Positions 14,177 to 16,430 of a stretch of 16,430 nt of DNA are shown one piece after another. The DNA comes from UBA5158 sp040389045 (GTDB lineage: Bacteria > Pseudomonadota > Gammaproteobacteria > DSM-16500). Both the position numbers and the translations under genes were made by a program. Location of the stretch: NCBI GenBank assembly GCA_040389045.1, contig JAZKAT010000035.1, forward strand, positions 1 to 16,430, given 5' to 3'. How positions within the stretch are numbered: position 1 is the first letter of the stretch; every line of letters starts with the position of its first letter. The notes beneath the pieces were generated by a model. The model was not told the origin of the DNA, made no database searches, and saw nothing but the letters and a program-made list of their open reading frames with translations.

Positions 14177-16087
14177 ATGTCACTCCGATTATTATCTTTT
14201 TTACCGTTTCCAGCCATCGTGGTTGCATTTCTCTATCTTCATACCAGAATTTATTTTAATAGTGATGTTGCCTACTTATTGATTGTAGCCCAGCGTATGC
14301 TGGAGGGTGGCCAATACGTGCGGGATTTCTTCGAATCCAACCCACCCATGATAATCTATTTATCTATGCCGGCGGTTTGGCTGACGAAATGGTTTCCTGG
14401 CCAACTCTTTTTTATATTTGATAGTTATGTTTTTGGTTTAATCATACTATCGGTATGTAGCTCTTCTGGGTTATTAAAGCGTATCATACAAAATAAATTT
14501 ATTTATTTTGGAATATTGTATACCTTATTAATCGTTTTACTTTTACTGTGTTACCAGGATTATGGCCAACGAGAACATCTTTTTTTAATTTTAACGCTGC
14601 CATATTTTTTTGCCGCAGCGTTGCGCTACCAGCGTCAAGATATTGCTCTGCCATTCGCTTTTTATATTGGTGTGCTGGCTGGCTTGGGATTTGCCATAAA
14701 ACCTACATTTTTAGTGCCTTTATGTCTGGTTGAATTGGCTTTCATTATTCAGCAACGTCATTTACTTGCCTGGGTTAGAACCGAATCCATAGTGGTTTTA
14801 ATGATTTTATGTTTGTATCTGGCTAGCGTTTTTATATTTACTAATTCTTATATCCATACTGTGTTACCTTATGTCAGCAAATATTATTTTAAAGGAATGG
14901 CTAAGCCTTGGAGCTTGGTTTTATTGAATCCTTTGTTGATATATTCTTTAAGTTGCACAATCACTTATTTTCTTTTTTCAAAATATGATCGTTATCCGGC
15001 ATTAGGGAAAATACTTTTGCTAGCGCAAATGGGCATGATTACTTCATGTCTTGCGACTAAAACCATATGGTTTTACCACATACTACCCGCGTTTTCATTA
15101 AGTTTTTTACTGATGACATTTTGTGTTTTACAACTCATCGTCATAGGTGAACCCCAATTATGGCGGAGTAGGTTAGGGTGCTTAAGTGTGTTAATTTTCG
15201 ATGCGATTTATACCCTGGCTTATGCTTACTATGTCAAGCCTGATTACGCTTACTTTATCAAGCCTGATTCAGAAACGATTATTTTCTTTTTTAAATTTTT
15301 TACCGTCTTGCAGATATTTTGCATGTTAATGCTGACGATTTATTTTTATTGGTTTTTGTTGCAAAAAAAACGTGTCTCAATACTTATTGGGGTGAGCTTG
15401 GTAATTTTATTGGTTTTTGCCATGCTGCAACTGCATAACGATATAGAATTATTTTTTAGCCATAAACATTTTGTATTCGACTTAATGCTATTTATGGATA
15501 GCTGGATAGTTTTAAATATTATAGCTTGTTTATGGATGTGTGTTTCCCGATTTTCAATTAACTCGGTAAAAAACACTTTGACCGTTCAGCGTATAGTGGT
15601 TTGGTCAGCAGTAATATCTTTTATTTATTTTTCTCCGTTAAATATTCTTTACGAAAAAAGCCTGAGCCAACTTGAACTGCAACGCACAGGTGATCAACTG
15701 GTTCATTACTTAAAGACCCCAGGCGCAACTAAAGTGGATTGTTTTTCAAGTGCTGCTAATATGTGTTTCCCTATGATTAATTATTCGGGACAACAATTCA
15801 GTGGGCGTGAATCTAATTTTTGGTGGTTTTCTGGATTAGTCTTCGCAAAAGAATCTAGCCAAACCACTCAAGACGCTGACTATTTGATTAATCTTATTAC
15901 TACAGATTTAAATAAACATAAGCCGCAGCTAATAGTAATGGATACCAATATGTTCTATGCCCAACACCATACCGTTTTTGTTAAAAATAAAAGTTTCCAA
16001 CAAGCCTGGCAGCATTATCGCTTAAAAGTGGGCATCCCCGATAACAGCTTAACATCCCAATTTTATGTTTATTCACGGATTGATTGA
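14177..16087 (+). CDS. Large GT-C-like membrane glycosyltransferase candidate
   Basis: The 636-aa protein has roughly a dozen hydrophobic segments followed by a soluble C-terminal domain (about 500-636), the layout of GT-C enzymes such as ArnT/PMT-like GT39 members. The N-terminal helix leads to an acidic first loop, NSDVAYLL with D30, then GGQYVRDFFESNPPM (44-58) with D50, E53 and a PP pair. These fit the usual catalytic acidic loop and the nPP motif. QDYGQREHLFLI is a further conserved-looking stretch. The ATG at 14177 has a good ribosome site (AGGAAAG, 14164-14170). The 164-base gap shared with the divergent GT87-like gene contains no firm promoter. A tandem octapeptide duplication occurs at residues 349-364. 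Substrate unknown; an O-antigen ligase or flippase is less likely. Confidence 0.78.
   Translation: MSLRLLSFLPFPAIVVAFLYLHTRIYFNSDVAYLLIVAQRMLEGGQYVRDFFESNPPMIIYLSMPAVWLTKWFPGQLFFIFDSYVFGLIILSVCSSSGLLKRIIQNKFIYFGILYTLLIVLLLLCYQDYGQREHLFLILTLPYFFAAALRYQRQDIALPFAFYIGVLAGLGFAIKPTFLVPLCLVELAFIIQQRHLLAWVRTESIVVLMILCLYLASVFIFTNSYIHTVLPYVSKYYFKGMAKPWSLVLLNPLLIYSLSCTITYFLFSKYDRYPALGKILLLAQMGMITSCLATKTIWFYHILPAFSLSFLLMTFCVLQLIVIGEPQLWRSRLGCLSVLIFDAIYTLAYAYYVKPDYAYFIKPDSETIIFFFKFFTVLQIFCMLMLTIYFYWFLLQKKRVSILIGVSLVILLVFAMLQLHNDIELFFSHKHFVFDLMLFMDSWIVLNIIACLWMCVSRFSINSVKNTLTVQRIVVWSAVISFIYFSPLNILYEKSLSQLELQRTGDQLVHYLKTPGATKVDCFSSAANMCFPMINYSGQQFSGRESNFWWFSGLVFAKESSQTTQDADYLINLITTDLNKHKPQLIVMDTNMFYAQHHTVFVKNKSFQQAWQHYRLKVGIPDNSLTSQFYVYSRID
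15221..15268 (+). repeat. In-frame 24-bp tandem duplication
   Basis: Two adjacent 24-base units (15221-15244 and 15245-15268) are identical at 21 positions and encode YAYYVKPD followed by YAYFIKPD, in a loop between predicted membrane helices of the 14177 protein. It looks like a fairly old tandem duplication that has kept the reading frame. Confidence 0.85.
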
Positions 16088-16170
16088 TGCCTCTTGATTT
16101 AATGTAGCCCGTATTCCCCCGCTGGGGATATAAAAGCGCAAGCGCAATTTAATCTTCAAAAAACCCCGAC

Positions 16171-16236
16171 TGTCATGCCTGCGCAGGCTGGCATACAGAG
16201 TGGCTTTGCTGGATGCCAGCGTTCGCTGGCATGACA
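16171..16236. repeat. Paired-palindrome repeat, TGTCATGCC family, copy 3
   Basis: Two inverted 28-base arms (16171-16198 and 16209-16236) with four mismatches flank a 10-base loop. The outer ends are TGTCATGCC and GGCATGACA, and the inner ends are ATACAG and CTGGAT. Each arm contains its own small palindrome. It is the same architecture as the copies at 3767 and 11892. It overlaps the 3' end of the ankyrin-repeat gene on the minus strand and supplies its last codons and stop. Confidence 0.88.
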
Positions 16237-16430
16237 ATAGGGCCATACTCTTTACCTCCATGGCTCACCAACAACTCCACAACATCCTGCTGCTTACTCT
16301 TATCATGAAAAGTCGATTGCTTAGCCCAATCCAGCGCTGTTAATTTTTTACTCGCAGAAGGTTCATTAACATTAATTAATAAATCATACTTATTTTTTAA
16401 TAAAGCAGCTATCCAGCTTAACTGTAAATA
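16173..16430 (-). CDS. Ankyrin-repeat protein, C-terminal part (5' end outside the window)
   Basis: This reading frame enters from the right edge and ends at TGA (complement of 16173-16175), giving 85 visible residues. The stretch KLTALDWAKQS (29-39 of the visible part), then QQDVVELLVSHGGK (47-60), has the TALDWA helix and VVELLVSHGG helix of an ankyrin repeat; the preceding segment (WIAALLKNKYDLLINVNEPS) reads as a poorer repeat. The native domain appears to end near KEYGP. The remaining residues (IVMPANAGIQ, then QPAQA) are encoded by the palindromic repeat copy 3, so the natural stop was probably lost when the repeat inserted. Ankyrin proteins are common among effectors of Legionellales, but the missing N-terminus prevents any functional call. 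Confidence 0.8.
   Translation of the reverse strand, partial: YLQLSWIAALLKNKYDLLINVNEPSASKKLTALDWAKQSTFHDKSKQQDVVELLVSHGGKEYGPIVMPANAGIQQSHSVCQPAQA

Noticed and set aside
16100..16155. Intrinsic terminator after the 14177 gene
   Set aside because: Short stems exist (tcccc with gggga, gcgc with gcgc), but they are weak and lack a proper T-tract.
1..16236. CRISPR array
   Set aside because: Repeat copies are few, far apart, inverted rather than regularly spaced, and no cas gene is present.

Overview
The window looks like a stretch of a gammaproteobacterial chromosome, moderately AT-rich, from an incomplete assembly: a run of exactly 100 N (11974-12073) marks a scaffold join. LpxH and adenylate kinase keep the E. 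coli residue numbering at their key positions. PhhA, a membrane-anchored MltD-like lytic transglycosylase, an ankyrin-repeat protein and dispersed palindromic repeats together suggest a Legionella/Coxiella-like (Legionellales) host. That placement is inference; no rRNA or marker phylogeny is available here.

Layout. 1-50: a dispersed palindromic repeat abutting lpxH. 59-781 (-): lpxH (lipid A pathway). 880-2680 (+): a conserved uncharacterised protein, adk, and an exported DUF2147 protein. 2733-3748 (+): a strong sigma70-type promoter driving a three-gene small-membrane-protein operon like E. coli yqjD-yqjE-yqjK. 3767-3831: a paired-palindrome repeat. 3904-6066 (+): a hybrid sensor histidine kinase (CHASE3-PAS-HisKA-HATPase-REC). 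6075-6848 (-): phenylalanine 4-hydroxylase, convergent with the kinase. 7116-8426 (+): an unrecognised 436-aa protein with its own intrinsic terminator. 8485-9525 (-): the lytic transglycosylase with one LysM domain. 9815-11844 (+): an unknown polytopic membrane protein followed by a secreted choloylglycine hydrolase/penicillin acylase-family Ntn hydrolase. 11892-12073: a perfect inverted repeat and the assembly gap. 12077-14012 (-): type II thymidine kinase overlapping a GT87-like membrane glycosyltransferase gene. 14177-16087 (+): a second large GT-C-like membrane protein. 16173-16430 (-): the 3' end of an ankyrin-repeat gene whose last residues come from a repeat element.

Functionally the region is mostly envelope biology (LpxH, transglycosylase, two GT-C-like proteins, periplasmic hydrolase, small membrane proteins) plus housekeeping nucleotide enzymes (adk, tdk), aromatic amino acid metabolism (phhA) and sensing (hybrid kinase). 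I see no CRISPR array, phage, transposase, tRNA, rRNA or recognisable defence island. The least conventional signals are: two nearly identical PmrA/BasR-like operator candidates in the two largest gene-free intergenic regions; a dispersed repeat family with compensating changes in its stems, one copy of which forms the C-terminus of a protein; and an orphan 436-aa protein next to one of the operator candidates. I did not find a clearly new multi-gene system.
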